Shown: positions 24,005-32,302 of the stretch, one piece after another
Numbering within the stretch: position 1 is the stretch's first letter
Layout: every line of letters begins with the position of its first letter
Origin: M3007 sp035299505
Lineage (GTDB): Bacteria; Bacteroidota; Bacteroidia; Chitinophagales; Saprospiraceae
Direction: 5' to 3'
DNA length: 32,351 nucleotides
Assembly (NCBI GenBank): GCA_035299505.1
Contig: DATGWL010000084.1
Coordinates: forward strand, 1 to 32,351
Translations under genes and position numbers: made by a program
Notes under the pieces: model-generated
Database searches by the model: none
What the model was told of the DNA's origin: nothing
What the model saw: the letters and a program-made list of their open reading frames with translations, nothing else

Positions 24005-24075
24005 AAACAACCACCGTCTCTTATCCTTCGCGCCTTCGTGTCTTCGCGTTTTCTCTTTGTGTCTTTTTATCCACA
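24005..24075. repeat. C/T-rich intergenic repeat (CGCCTTCGTGTCTTCGCG type)
   Basis: CGCGCCTTCGTGTCTTCGCG then TTTTCTCTTTGTGTCTTTTT, a degenerate run of 8-9-bp CTTCGTGT/CTTTGTGT units. It resembles a dispersed intergenic repeat family that I associate with Bacteroidota genomes. The rest of the 23875-24204 spacer holds only a near-consensus TACCTTTA at 24104-24111 and a TGCAttTTTGCA dyad near 24155-24166. Confidence 0.65.
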
Positions 24076-24204
24076 ACTTAACATAGAAAATCTCGTTTAT
24101 ACGTACCTTTATCACCTCGGAATGTGACTTTTGGGGTACATTGCGTCTAGAAACTGCATTTTTGCAATACACATACACACACACTAAAATTTCCATCTAA
24201 AATC

Positions 24205-24594
24205 ATGGCATTAAAAGACAAATACGCAAGCGTTCTTGCTTTGGGAGAAAAGCTCGGCATTCAAAACGGCAGAGTTGAAGAAGGTGCAGACGGTGTACTC
24301 CGCATGTGGGGTACTGCAGCCGACACCTATCAGAAAGACCAGCTTTGGGATGCCATCAAGGCTATTGGCGGTGCTGAACCATCTGATATCGCAGCTGATA
24401 TTCAGGTTGCTACCACCGACTATTACACCAAGCACACCGTAGTAAAAGGCGACAGCCTGAGCAAAATTGCGAAGCACTACTACGACGATATGATGAAGTA
24501 CAAAGCCATCTTCGATGCTAACCGCAACATCCTGAGCAATGAGGACGAAATCGAAGTAGGCCAGGTATTGATCATTCCAAACATCTGGAGCTGA
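24205..24594 (+). CDS. lysM: LysM domain protein, Kbp (YgaU)-like
   Basis: A 129-residue protein with an N-terminal BON-like region (about 5-72) and a C-terminal LysM domain (about 78-126: HTVVKGDSLSKIAKHYYDD, then IFDANRNILSNEDEIEVGQV). The arrangement, the length and the lack of a signal peptide match E. coli Kbp/YgaU, a cytoplasmic potassium-binding protein; the BON part is divergent, so potassium binding is an inference from family. The gene stands alone, with a spacer of about 330 bp upstream and a strong terminator downstream. Confidence 0.88.
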   Translation: MALKDKYASVLALGEKLGIQNGRVEEGADGVLRMWGTAADTYQKDQLWDAIKAIGGAEPSDIAADIQVATTDYYTKHTVVKGDSLSKIAKHYYDDMMKYKAIFDANRNILSNEDEIEVGQVLIIPNIWS

Positions 24595-24632
24595 TATTCA
24601 TTTGGCATCGCAGCCTAACCATGCATAGCAAG

Positions 24633-24668
24633 GGCTGTCCCGTACTTTCGGGGCAGCCTGTTTTTTTT
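24633..24668 (+). terminator. Intrinsic terminator with a 10-bp stem and T8 tail
   Basis: GGCTGTCCCG (24633-24642) pairs with CGGGGCAGCC (24649-24658) with one G-T wobble and a 6-nt loop, followed by TG and eight T. It ends the LysM gene. Confidence 0.88.
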
Positions 24669-24679
24669 CCCGGAATTGC

Positions 24680-24687
24680 TACCTTTG
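24680..24687 (+). promoter_or_regulatory. Predicted -7 promoter element TACCTTTG for the transketolase subunit
   Basis: An exact TAnnTTTG match 30 bp before the ATG at 24718, starting 11 bp after the terminator T-run. Confidence 0.65.
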
Positions 24688-24717
24688 CGGCCATCCATTA
24701 TTTTTTACCCAATTTAC

Positions 24718-25569
24718 ATGGCGGATCTTACCAAACTTAAGGAGCGTGCTACCCAAACCCGGCGCGATATTGTGCGCATGGTGTTCAATTGTCAAAGCGG
24801 CCACCCGGGCGGCTCACTCGGCTGCGTGGAATATTTTGTGGCCCTGTACGGCAATGTGATGAAACATAAAGCCAAGCCGTTTAAGATGGACGGCAAAGGA
24901 CAGGACATGTTTTTCCTTTCCAATGGTCATATTTCTCCGGTTTGGTATTCCACGCTGGCGCGTTCCGGATACTTTCCGGTGGCTGAGCTGAAAACCTTCC
25001 GCAAACTCAACTCCCGCCTGCAGGGGCACCCGGCCACCCACGAAGGCCTGCCAGGTATTCGTATTGCCTCTGGCTCCCTCGGACAGGGAATTTCGGCAGC
25101 CATCGGCGCTGCCCTGGCCAAACAACTCGACAACGACGATCGTTTTGTATTCTGCCTCACCGGCGACGGCGAGCTGGAAGAGGGCCAATGCTGGGAAGCC
25201 ATCATGTCGGCCGCGCACCTGAAGGTGGATAACCTGGTGGTAACGGTAGACTGGAATGGTCAGCAAATTGACGGTCCGGTGGAGGAAGTGATGGCGCTGG
25301 GCAACCTGCCTGCCAAATGGAAAGCTTTTGGCTGGGATGTGCTGGTGTTGGAAAAAGGCAACGATTTGGAATCGGTGATTGCCATGTTGCGCAAAGCAAA
25401 ACGCAGATGCGGCAAAGGCAAACCCGTAGTAGTGCTCATGAAAACCGAGATGGGATACGGTGTAGATTTCATGCAGGGCACCCACAAATGGCACGGCAAA
25501 GCGCCCAACCAGGAGCAGTTTGACCAGGCCATGGCCCAGCTCCCGGAAACCAGCCTGGGCGATTTTTAG
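24718..25569 (+). CDS. Transketolase, N-terminal (thiamine diphosphate pyrophosphate-binding) subunit
   Basis: A 283-residue protein covering only the first domain of transketolase, the pentose-phosphate enzyme moving two-carbon units between sugars. It shows the substrate/ThDP histidine region CQSGHPGGSLG (24-34), SNGHISPVWY, ASGSLGQGISAAIGAALA, and the ThDP-Mg motif GDGELEEGQ (149-157) with the distal Asn180 in VDWNGQQIDG. Many bacteria encode transketolase as two polypeptides of about 280 and 310 residues, so this is a natural split form. The C-terminal pyrimidine-binding partner, commonly the next gene, is absent: repeats and a tRNA follow instead. The ATG at 24718 (MADLTKLKERA) is preferred over an upstream start 14 codons earlier that overlaps the promoter region. 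Confidence 0.93.
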   Translation: MADLTKLKERATQTRRDIVRMVFNCQSGHPGGSLGCVEYFVALYGNVMKHKAKPFKMDGKGQDMFFLSNGHISPVWYSTLARSGYFPVAELKTFRKLNSRLQGHPATHEGLPGIRIASGSLGQGISAAIGAALAKQLDNDDRFVFCLTGDGELEEGQCWEAIMSAAHLKVDNLVVTVDWNGQQIDGPVEEVMALGNLPAKWKAFGWDVLVLEKGNDLESVIAMLRKAKRRCGKGKPVVVLMKTEMGYGVDFMQGTHKWHGKAPNQEQFDQAMAQLPETSLGDF

Positions 25570-25581
25570 ACAGCGCCCCCC

Positions 25582-25632
25582 AAATCTGTATAAAATCTGT
25601 GCAATCAAATCTGTGTGGAATCTGTGCAAAAA
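25582..25632. repeat. Short tandem repeat of AAATCTGTGxxx type
   Basis: Four imperfect copies of AATCTGTGTGGA / AATCTGTGCAAT-type units just after the transketolase stop. It resembles the AATCTGCG-type sequence in the palindrome at 5989-6089. Non-coding. Confidence 0.7.
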
Positions 25633-25648
25633 TCATTTTCCACGATTA

Positions 25649-25681
25649 TTTGGAAGATTGCTCCGCGGTAGCGTACCTTTG
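25649..25681 (+). promoter_or_regulatory. Predicted tRNA promoter: TTTG, 21-bp spacer, TACCTTTG
   Basis: -33 TTTG (25649-25652) and -7 TACCTTTG (25674-25681) with 21 bp between, both exact. The tRNA starts 10 bp after the -7 element. Confidence 0.75.
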
Positions 25682-25691
25682 CGTCCCGCAA

Positions 25692-25764
<73 letters not shown>

Positions 25765-25767
25765 CAA

Positions 25768-25832
25768 AAGCCTGGTTCTACTGGAATCAGGCTTTTTTTA
25801 TGCCTGGTTCTGCTGGAATCAGGCTTTTTTTT
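25768..25832 (+). terminator. Two tandem intrinsic terminators after tRNA-Ala
   Basis: Hairpin 1 (25768-25799) has an 11-bp stem AAGCCTGGTTC/GAATCAGGCTT with one wobble and a T7 tail. Hairpin 2 (25802-25832) repeats GCCTGGTTC/GAATCAGGC with a T8 tail. The two are near-identical copies. Confidence 0.9.
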
Positions 25833-25841
25833 ATGGAAAAA

Positions 25842-25908
25842 AGGCAGCTGGTAGCGCGTCCCGATTGGCCATCGGGAAGGTCATCGGTTCGACCCCGTTA
25901 TCCTCCAC
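25842..25908 (+). pseudogene. Degenerate tRNA copy sharing a 31-nt identical 3' half with tRNA-Ala
   Basis: The stretch 25878-25908 is identical to 25735-25765, the variable loop, T arm and 3' acceptor of tRNA-Ala. Before it lie a tRNA-like anticodon arm (CCCGA/TCGGG around TTGGCCA) and part of a D arm (GCTGGTAGCGC), but the 5' acceptor strand is missing: A-rich sequence cannot pair with ATCCTCC. The D and anticodon arms differ from tRNA-Ala, so this looks like a hybrid or decayed tRNA, not a simple copy. Confidence 0.75.
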
Positions 25909-25910
25909 GA

Positions 25911-25974
25911 AAGCTTGGTTCTGCTAGAATCAGGCTTTTTTTTATGCCTGGTTCTGAAAAAACCGGGCTTTTTT
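25911..25974 (+). terminator. Two further tandem intrinsic terminators after the tRNA remnant
   Basis: Hairpin 3 (25911-25943) is AAGCTTGGTTC/GAATCAGGCTT with a T8 run; hairpin 4 (25946-25974) is GCCTGGTT/AACCGGGC with a T6 run. They are related to the two terminators upstream. Confidence 0.88.
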
Positions 25975-26015
25975 GTGCCCTTTTATATCTTTATCCCGTT
26001 TAAAATCTACCATCC

Positions 26016-26564
26016 ATGTCCGTTCCCAAAAATAGCATACTGATCGTTTTCCTGCTGTTGCATACCGCCGTTCTGTGTGCCCAGAAAGCCCCCCGTTTTG
26101 CCAAAACACCTGTAGGCGATTCCGGCGCATCCATATACCTCCCCGGCGCGCCCACAGAACAAAACGTATCCTACTCCCCCGACAGCTCCCGGGTATACAC
26201 CATAGAAACAGTAGACAGCAGCCAGGGCGCTGCGTATCATTTTGGCGCTATCGTGGTGAATTTGAACCATGTAGACCTCAAAGACATAGAGGAAGATATG
26301 CTCACCACATACATGGACTACCTCAAAGAAACCTTTGATGTGAAACAGGCTGCCGGTTACGGCAAAGGACATACCCTGGACACCCACCCCAGCGCCAAAG
26401 GCATGCTCGATTATTGGCTCGACGGCTCAGGCTCCCATTGGGCTGTAAAAGGCTGGGCAGCGGAATCCACCCTTTTTGTGCTGTTCATTTATGGCCCCGA
26501 GGATTACCCGAATGTGAATGTGGCGCAGTTGTTTTTGAACGGGGCGCGGTTTGCGGGGGATTGA
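26016..26564 (+). CDS. Secreted protein of unknown function (182 aa)
   Basis: The N-terminus MSVPKNSILIVFLLLHTAVL ends in CAQ, giving a signal peptide cleaved near residue 23. The mature part contains GASIYLPGAPTEQNVSY, a long helix (DIEEDMLTTYMDYLKETFDV) and a beta-rich C-terminus (HWAVKGWAAESTLFVLFIYG). The pattern of a parameter-like motif followed by a helix and a strand pair recalls small periplasmic proteins, but I recognise no family. A near-consensus TATCTTTA (25986-25993) lies upstream. It converges with the next gene, with stops 8 bp apart. Confidence 0.75.
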   Translation: MSVPKNSILIVFLLLHTAVLCAQKAPRFAKTPVGDSGASIYLPGAPTEQNVSYSPDSSRVYTIETVDSSQGAAYHFGAIVVNLNHVDLKDIEEDMLTTYMDYLKETFDVKQAAGYGKGHTLDTHPSAKGMLDYWLDGSGSHWAVKGWAAESTLFVLFIYGPEDYPNVNVAQLFLNGARFAGD

Positions 26565-26572
26565 GGTGGGGG

Positions 26573-28018
26573 CTATTTTAGTGCACGGGCTTTTTGCAGC
26601 AGCCAATGGTATTCTGCGGATTGTTTTTTTTCCTGTATGCGTTTAGTGAGCACATCAGAACGTCGGGGGGCTCCCGGGGTAGAATGCTCAAGCTGATACA
26701 GCAAATTGGCAAAATCTATGTGTGCGTTTCTTTGAGCGTCAGACATGATTTTTTTGGAGGTTCGACTGAGGAACATTTTAAAGGCGTCTAATTTGTAAGA
26801 TAACAGATCAGACTGTAGTTCGTATAAGGATTTCAATTCCAGCCTTTTCCCAAATAATGTATATATCATAGAAGGGGAAGAATCTGGGATATTATCCAGA
26901 CATTCTTCAAATTTGCCTATTCTAAACAGGTAGTTGGCCAGGTTAAGGCGGTATACATCACGGGATTCATTTTCTTCATGAAGTTCATTCTTGTATTTTT
27001 CTATGAATTCATAAGCCCAATCGAATTTTCCTATGTATAAGGCATTATTGGCAATCGCCATGTATTTGCTTCGGCTAATTTTGCCGCCACTGTGCATAAA
27101 CCCACGTTCCAGGTTGTCTTTGTGAATTTCATGCAGAAGGACTGTTATTTCCATATTTTCATGATTTGCCGAACCAGCTAAAACACACAAGTTTCTGAGA
27201 AAAGCATAGAAATCTGAGAGGCATTTTTCTGAAAAATTATGCTGATTTTCTTGAAGTAATTGAAAAAAATGACTCACCTCTGCAGGTGTAGGAGCAGACT
27301 TTTTCAGGAGTTCAAAAATTTCTTTCTGGGCAAACAATAACCGGGATCCGTCTAAATAGATTGAAGGGATAAAATGATCATCAATAAGTTGTTTGAGACG
27401 TTCTGGAACATTCAGATGTGCAACTTTTTGCTGAAGTTGGTATTGGTTGAGCAGAAGCAGTTTATAGTTGTAGTAAAAGCTTTCAAGTGCGTATATCGCA
27501 TTGGGTATGTTCAGATCGCCTTTACCTGTGTTATGTATGGTTTCAAGATCGTATTTTATATACTCAAACTGATATTTTTGGTAAAACCCTTCATAGCTTT
27601 CCGGGGAATCTTCCAGAGATTTTTGCAATCTCAATGCCGTTTGTTCATAACGGTTTTGTAGCCGCCTGTTGCGAAATTCTTCGGCAAGGTCAAGCTGGTG
27701 CTGAAAATGATTCTCCTCCCTCAGATATCTTCCTACAATCAGGAAGGTGCGCAACACTTTTTGGGCCTCCACCATTACTTTATCCAGTTTGCCATCAACA
27801 AATTTCTGGCCTGGAAATACATTGGAATAAACGGTTTCTTTGGTTAGATCAGCAGTTTTGTTACACTTCAGGTGGTTCAGGCATGTTTCCAGAAGCAGTA
27901 TTACCTGTTGGTGATACCGGCTATGGTTAAACTGATTAAGCCTTGCAAATTGGCTGAAGTTTGTACTTTCATCCGTTGTAAGTGATTTGAGTAGTTCCAC
28001 CAATTGCGTTTGTTCCAT
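26573..28018 (-). CDS. Conserved helical protein of unknown function (481 aa)
   Basis: The ATG at 28018 gives MEQTQLVELLKSLTTDESTN, similar to the start of a Saprospiraceae-type family of unknown role; nine codons upstream are open but look non-native. The protein seems almost entirely alpha-helical, with repeated helix pairs like tetratricopeptide or HEAT-like solenoids (YMAIANNALYIGKFDWAYEF; YRLNLANYLFRIGKFEECLD). No signal peptide or membrane segment is visible, so it is probably cytoplasmic and could be a scaffold. It is clearly more A/T-rich than genes to its left. Divergent from the secreted operon at 28125. Confidence 0.8.
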   Translation of the reverse strand: MEQTQLVELLKSLTTDESTNFSQFARLNQFNHSRYHQQVILLLETCLNHLKCNKTADLTKETVYSNVFPGQKFVDGKLDKVMVEAQKVLRTFLIVGRYLREENHFQHQLDLAEEFRNRRLQNRYEQTALRLQKSLEDSPESYEGFYQKYQFEYIKYDLETIHNTGKGDLNIPNAIYALESFYYNYKLLLLNQYQLQQKVAHLNVPERLKQLIDDHFIPSIYLDGSRLLFAQKEIFELLKKSAPTPAEVSHFFQLLQENQHNFSEKCLSDFYAFLRNLCVLAGSANHENMEITVLLHEIHKDNLERGFMHSGGKISRSKYMAIANNALYIGKFDWAYEFIEKYKNELHEENESRDVYRLNLANYLFRIGKFEECLDNIPDSSPSMIYTLFGKRLELKSLYELQSDLLSYKLDAFKMFLSRTSKKIMSDAQRNAHIDFANLLYQLEHSTPGAPRRSDVLTKRIQEKKQSAEYHWLLQKARALK

Positions 28019-28078
28019 ATTCCTGAGTGCTGGAATTTTTGCCAAAAACTGTTATAAATTTTACGTGCCCGAAGGAAA

Positions 28079-28086
28079 TACATTTG
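28079..28086 (+). promoter_or_regulatory. Predicted -7 promoter element TACATTTG for the 28125-32299 operon
   Basis: An exact TAnnTTTG match 38 bp before the ATG at 28125. No good -33 partner was found. Confidence 0.55.
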
Positions 28087-28124
28087 TCATCAAAGTTCAC
28101 AATTCAATTAAAAAATTCTTGATT

Positions 28125-29237
28125 ATGGCTAAAAAATTACTCTTTTGCCTGTTTTTTGCAAGCATTCAGTCATTCACGTTTGCTTCCAATCCTTGGCATA
28201 CCCAATTTTGTGATGCCCCGGCGCCAACAAATTTTGAAGTAACTAGTATGACATCGGACTTAGTAACCTTGGGTTGGGATCCTTCTGTAGCAGGTGCAAC
28301 ACATACTTTAGAATTGATGATAGAGGAAAATGGAGCTTGGGTAAGTTTGTGGGTAAACCCGGAAGTGCCAGGGGGGGCTATTGTTTTGGATAATTTGGAG
28401 CCGGGGAGCTATTTAGCGAGGTTGGCTACGAATTGTGAGACTGGGGAGGCAAGTATCAAAATTATCGAACTTACTTTTGAGTTTAAAATCATCGACTTAG
28501 TAGTAGTAGGTAGGACTCCCAAGAATCCTGAGGTAGTTCAAGATTGTAGCCAGATTCTTTACTGGAAACATGAGTGGGTGGGCTTTAGAATTACTGAAAG
28601 CGGAACTGAAAATTCTAGCCTATTTGAAGTTGTTATCGAAAACAATAATCCTATAGAACAGGTATTAGTTAAAAGAGTTTATGACAATGGAATAGTCGCT
28701 AGCAATGAATTGGGTATATATCCAACGAATGTTTCTCAAAAGATTCAAACTGAAAACCCATTTCGTATTGATGATCTTTTAAAGGTTGATAAGTTAGTGG
28801 GATATGTATCACTTACACGAAATTTCCCGCCTCCCGCCCCATTATCGATTAATTTATGTAATGTATTAGGGAATATTAATTTGCCTTGGAAAAATCAATA
28901 TATCTTCCAAGCATTAGTTGCAGAAGATGTAATTGAAGACTTCCCAAATGATGGTGTAAATGTTGAAAAATCAGTAGAATTTGAAAATAATAACAATGTT
29001 ATCGTAGAAAACCCGGTACGTGATGTTTTTAATATAACAATTCCAAAAACAAATTTAGTTAATGATCTGATAAAGATAAGGTTGTTTGATTTGCAATCCA
29101 ATGAAATATTAAATAGGTCATTTAATAGGGTATCAGGGCAGTTTTATATGTCAGCAAATGACATTCCTCAAGGAATTTATTTTATGGAAATAAAATCTTC
29201 GAGTGAGTCCAAAATTGTTAAATTAATAAAAATTTGA
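28125..29237 (+). CDS. Secreted Fn3-like protein with T9SS sorting domain
   Basis: The ATG at 28125 (MAKKLLFCLFFASIQSFTFA) gives a signal peptide; the open frame upstream is not protein-like. The 370-residue product has an N-terminal fibronectin type III-like domain (about 30-120: APAPTNFEVTSMTSDLVTLG, then LEPGSYLARLATNCETG), a middle region with no recognised domain, and a C-terminal T9SS-type tail (VENPVRDVFNITI...DIPQGIYFMEIKSS). The gene is A/T-rich. Its TGA is separated by one base from the ATG of the next gene (TGATATG), so the two are probably translationally coupled. Role unknown; export by the Por system is likely. Confidence 0.85.
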   Translation: MAKKLLFCLFFASIQSFTFASNPWHTQFCDAPAPTNFEVTSMTSDLVTLGWDPSVAGATHTLELMIEENGAWVSLWVNPEVPGGAIVLDNLEPGSYLARLATNCETGEASIKIIELTFEFKIIDLVVVGRTPKNPEVVQDCSQILYWKHEWVGFRITESGTENSSLFEVVIENNNPIEQVLVKRVYDNGIVASNELGIYPTNVSQKIQTENPFRIDDLLKVDKLVGYVSLTRNFPPPAPLSINLCNVLGNINLPWKNQYIFQALVAEDVIEDFPNDGVNVEKSVEFENNNNVIVENPVRDVFNITIPKTNLVNDLIKIRLFDLQSNEILNRSFNRVSGQFYMSANDIPQGIYFMEIKSSSESKIVKLIKI

Positions 29238-29238
29238 T

Positions 29239-30759
29239 ATGAAAAACCATCTTACTATACTATATATCTTTCTGGGATCCGGCTGCTTAATGGGGCAAGT
29301 AAATATAGCCTGGCAAAGGTGTATTGGCGGATCAATGCAGGATGAAGGAACAACCGTTTGTAAGGCAAGAAACGGCGATTTTGTTGTCGCAGGATATGCT
29401 CTTTCAGAAGACGGAGATGTGGCTATGCCCAATGGTTTTAATGATTATTTTATTACCCGACTGGATAGTTTAGGAGAAATAAAATGGACCCAATCCTTTG
29501 GAGGAACTGGCCATGACAGAGCCTATACTGTTCATGAATGTGAAATGGGATACCTTATTTCAGGCAATACCAAGTCAAATGATGGAGATGTGTCAGGATA
29601 TCACGGCGATTTTGATGGATGGGCGGTAAAGGTGGATAATAATGGTGTGTTACAGTGGCAAAAATGCTATGGTGGAATGGGGTGGGAATCTTTTTGGGCA
29701 AGTAAACAAACCCTTGATAAGGGGCATATTTTAGTTGGGCGTTCGGGAGAAATAGATGGAGATGTGACGGGTAATCAGGGATTCATAGATGTTTGGGCGG
29801 TAAGAATTGATTCTTTGGGAGAAATTGAATGGCAGACGTCTATTGGTGGAAGTGCACTTGATATTGCCTATGCAGTGGATGTTTGTACTGATGGAGGATA
29901 TATTATTGCCGGTGAATCTCAATCCAATGATAAAGATGTATCGGCTAATTTTGGCAGTTCAGATTATTGGATTGTAAAATTAAGTGCCGAAGGCAAAATA
30001 GTATGGGAGCGAACCTACGGAGGAAGCTTATTGGACCGTCCGAATGATATAAAACAAACCATAGATGGTGGTTATGTTGTAATCGGTCAATCCAATTCTT
30101 CAGATGGAGATATAACCAATGCACATGGTGGATTTGACTTTTGGATTTTAAAACTTGATGCACTGGGAAATATAGTATGGCAACAGTCATTAGGAGGAAC
30201 GAATAATGATTTTGGTCGTTCAGTTACTTTGCTGAATAATGGTTCATTCGTTTTTTCTGGTGGCTCTTTGTCGAAAGATGGGGATTTGAATAATAATTTG
30301 GGAAATTTTGATTGTTGGGTTGTTTGTCTGAGTGCTGACGGCATTTTAAAATGGCAAAAAAACATTGGAGGAGAAGGAGATGACTGGGCAAATGCTATTA
30401 CATCTGTAAATAATGAATCATTGGTTATTGCAGGTTATACATGGTCTAACGATAATGATGTATCCGGCAATCATGGTTCCTCCGACTACTGGATCGTCAA
30501 ACTCTCCGCTCCCAGCTCATCCACGTCCGCCCCCGAGCCTGCCCGCCTTATGCTTGCGCCCAATCCGGCCCGGGAGCACATTCAGCTGCTTTGGCCGCCG
30601 GTGGAGTCAGGTGCGCGCGTGCGCATTACAGACGCGCTTGGGAGGGTGCATATAGATACCCGCCTGGATGCAACGGGTGTGCTGGATGTATCGGGTTTGC
30701 AGAGTGGGGTGTACTTTGTGGAGGCAATGGGCGCTGTGGAGAAGCTGGTGAAGGAGTAA
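29239..30759 (+). CDS. T9SS-exported seven-repeat (propeller-like) protein, paralogue 1
   Basis: A 506-residue protein. The signal region MKNHLTILYIFLGSGCLMGQ precedes seven tandem repeats of about 57 residues, each starting with a W and an LGGT/YGGS turn (WQKCYGGMG), then a strand such as GGYIIAGESQSN, an Asp-rich DGDV(T/S)GN(H/Q)G turn, and D-W-VVKLD. Seven such units suggest a seven-bladed beta-propeller, and the DGDV turns may bind calcium (inference). A T9SS type A tail follows (LMLAPNPAREHIQLLW...SGVYFVEAMG). The repeat part is A/T-rich, but the last 280 bp become abruptly GC-rich and nearly match the end of the next gene, suggesting gene conversion of the sorting domain. GSGC also resembles a lipobox. 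Confidence 0.87.
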   Translation: MKNHLTILYIFLGSGCLMGQVNIAWQRCIGGSMQDEGTTVCKARNGDFVVAGYALSEDGDVAMPNGFNDYFITRLDSLGEIKWTQSFGGTGHDRAYTVHECEMGYLISGNTKSNDGDVSGYHGDFDGWAVKVDNNGVLQWQKCYGGMGWESFWASKQTLDKGHILVGRSGEIDGDVTGNQGFIDVWAVRIDSLGEIEWQTSIGGSALDIAYAVDVCTDGGYIIAGESQSNDKDVSANFGSSDYWIVKLSAEGKIVWERTYGGSLLDRPNDIKQTIDGGYVVIGQSNSSDGDITNAHGGFDFWILKLDALGNIVWQQSLGGTNNDFGRSVTLLNNGSFVFSGGSLSKDGDLNNNLGNFDCWVVCLSADGILKWQKNIGGEGDDWANAITSVNNESLVIAGYTWSNDNDVSGNHGSSDYWIVKLSAPSSSTSAPEPARLMLAPNPAREHIQLLWPPVESGARVRITDALGRVHIDTRLDATGVLDVSGLQSGVYFVEAMGAVEKLVKE

Positions 30760-30778
30760 ATACTATAAACCCTGCAAT

Positions 30779-32299
30779 ATGAAACCATCGTTCATCATTC
30801 TTCTATTGTTTACCGGCAGCCTGTGCCACGCCCAGCCCTCCATCCAATGGCAGCGCACCTATGGTGGGACCTTGTCTGATGGGGCCAGATCATTGCAACA
30901 AACCACAGACTCCGGCTTTATTGTAGTTGGAACTTCGGTTTCAGACGACGGAGATGTGGCGGATCCAATGGGATTTAATGATTGCTGGCTGCTCAAATTG
31001 AACTCTATGGGCAACCTGCAATGGCAGCGTAGTTTGGGTGGCACTAATCATGACAATGCCTATTCGGTTAAAGAAACCTCTGAGGGTGGTTTTGTCGTGG
31101 CCGGCTTCAGCTTCTCCAACGACGGAGATGTTTCAGGCAACCACGGTGGAGCAGATGCCTGGGTTGTTAAACTGGATTCCGGTGGCGCCATACTTTGGCA
31201 AAGGTGTTATGGTGGCTCAGGTACGGAAGAAGCCTGGGATATTGAAGAGACTTCTGATGGCGGCTTTGTTTTTGTAGGACGGTCTTCTTCTTCAGATGGC
31301 GATCTGAGCGTGAATAATGGTTCTTTTGATTTCTGGGTGGTCAGGTTGAATCAACAGGGCGATTTGATTTGGCAGAAATCACTTGGCGGCTCCAATCTTG
31401 ATATTGGTTATTCGCTCACTCAAACCAAGGATGGTGGATACATAGTGGCAGGCGAGTCGCAATCAGATGATGGAGATGTGACTCAAAATCAGGGCAATTC
31501 TGATTTTTGGGTAATAAAACTTGCTGCAGATGGCAAAATAGTGTGGGAATACTCATTTGGCGGATCAGCGCTTGACCGGGCAAATGATATTCAGCCCGCC
31601 CGAGACAGTGGTTATGTAGTTTTTGGGCAAAGCGCTTCTAATGATGGTGATGTGCAAAATGCCCGTGGAAACTATGACCAATGGCTTATCAAAATAAGTG
31701 AACAGGGTTTGCTGGAATGGGAAAAATCTTTTGGGGGAACCAGCGATGATTTTGGGCAATCTGTTTGTGTCACTCAGGATGTGGGATATGCACTGTTGGG
31801 GTTCACATCATCCACAGACTGGGATGTGATAAATAATGATGGTGGGAAGGATTTTTGGGTGCTTAAAACCTCGGATAGCGGAGACCTTGAGTGGCAGGCA
31901 ACCTTGGGAGGAAGCGACCAGGAACGTGGCATTTGTATACAACAGACAACCGACCAAGGTTTTATTCTGGCTGGTGAAGCCTGGTCTAACAACGGCGATG
32001 TGTCCGGCGTGCAAGGCAAAAACGACTACTGGATCGTCAAACTTTCCGCACCCAGCTCATCCACATCCACCCCTGAGCCCGTCCGCCTCATGCTTGCGCC
32101 CAATCCAGCCCGGGAGTACATTCAGCTGCTTTGGCCGCCGGTGGAGTCAGGTGCGCGCGTGCACATTACAGACGCGCTTGGCAGGGGGCATATAGATACC
32201 CGCCTGGATGCAACAGGTGTGCTGGATGTATCGGGTTTACCCAGAGGAGTATATTGGGTGGAGGCGCCTGGGGCTGTGGGGAGAATGGTGAAAGAGTGA
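30779..32299 (+). CDS. T9SS-exported seven-repeat (propeller-like) protein, paralogue 2
   Basis: Also exactly 506 residues and colinear with the gene before it, 19 bp away. The signal peptide MKPSFIILLLFTGSLCHAQ is followed by seven repeats of about 57 residues (WQRSLGGTNHDNAYSV; GGFVVAGFSFSNDGDVSGNH; AWVVKLDSGG) and a T9SS type A tail (LMLAPNPAREYIQLLW...RGVYWVEAPG). Equivalent repeats match best between the two proteins (for example AGESQS in repeat 4 of both), so the whole gene was duplicated after the repeats formed. Base composition is more even and GC-richer than in paralogue 1. Probably the last gene of the operon; ligand unknown. Confidence 0.88.
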   Translation: MKPSFIILLLFTGSLCHAQPSIQWQRTYGGTLSDGARSLQQTTDSGFIVVGTSVSDDGDVADPMGFNDCWLLKLNSMGNLQWQRSLGGTNHDNAYSVKETSEGGFVVAGFSFSNDGDVSGNHGGADAWVVKLDSGGAILWQRCYGGSGTEEAWDIEETSDGGFVFVGRSSSSDGDLSVNNGSFDFWVVRLNQQGDLIWQKSLGGSNLDIGYSLTQTKDGGYIVAGESQSDDGDVTQNQGNSDFWVIKLAADGKIVWEYSFGGSALDRANDIQPARDSGYVVFGQSASNDGDVQNARGNYDQWLIKISEQGLLEWEKSFGGTSDDFGQSVCVTQDVGYALLGFTSSTDWDVINNDGGKDFWVLKTSDSGDLEWQATLGGSDQERGICIQQTTDQGFILAGEAWSNNGDVSGVQGKNDYWIVKLSAPSSSTSTPEPVRLMLAPNPAREYIQLLWPPVESGARVHITDALGRGHIDTRLDATGVLDVSGLPRGVYWVEAPGAVGRMVKE

Positions 32300-32302
32300 T
32301 TT

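Noticed and set aside
24814..25629. 271-codon open frame antisense to the transketolase subunit
   Set aside because: It overlaps a strongly supported enzyme gene and has no recognisable features.
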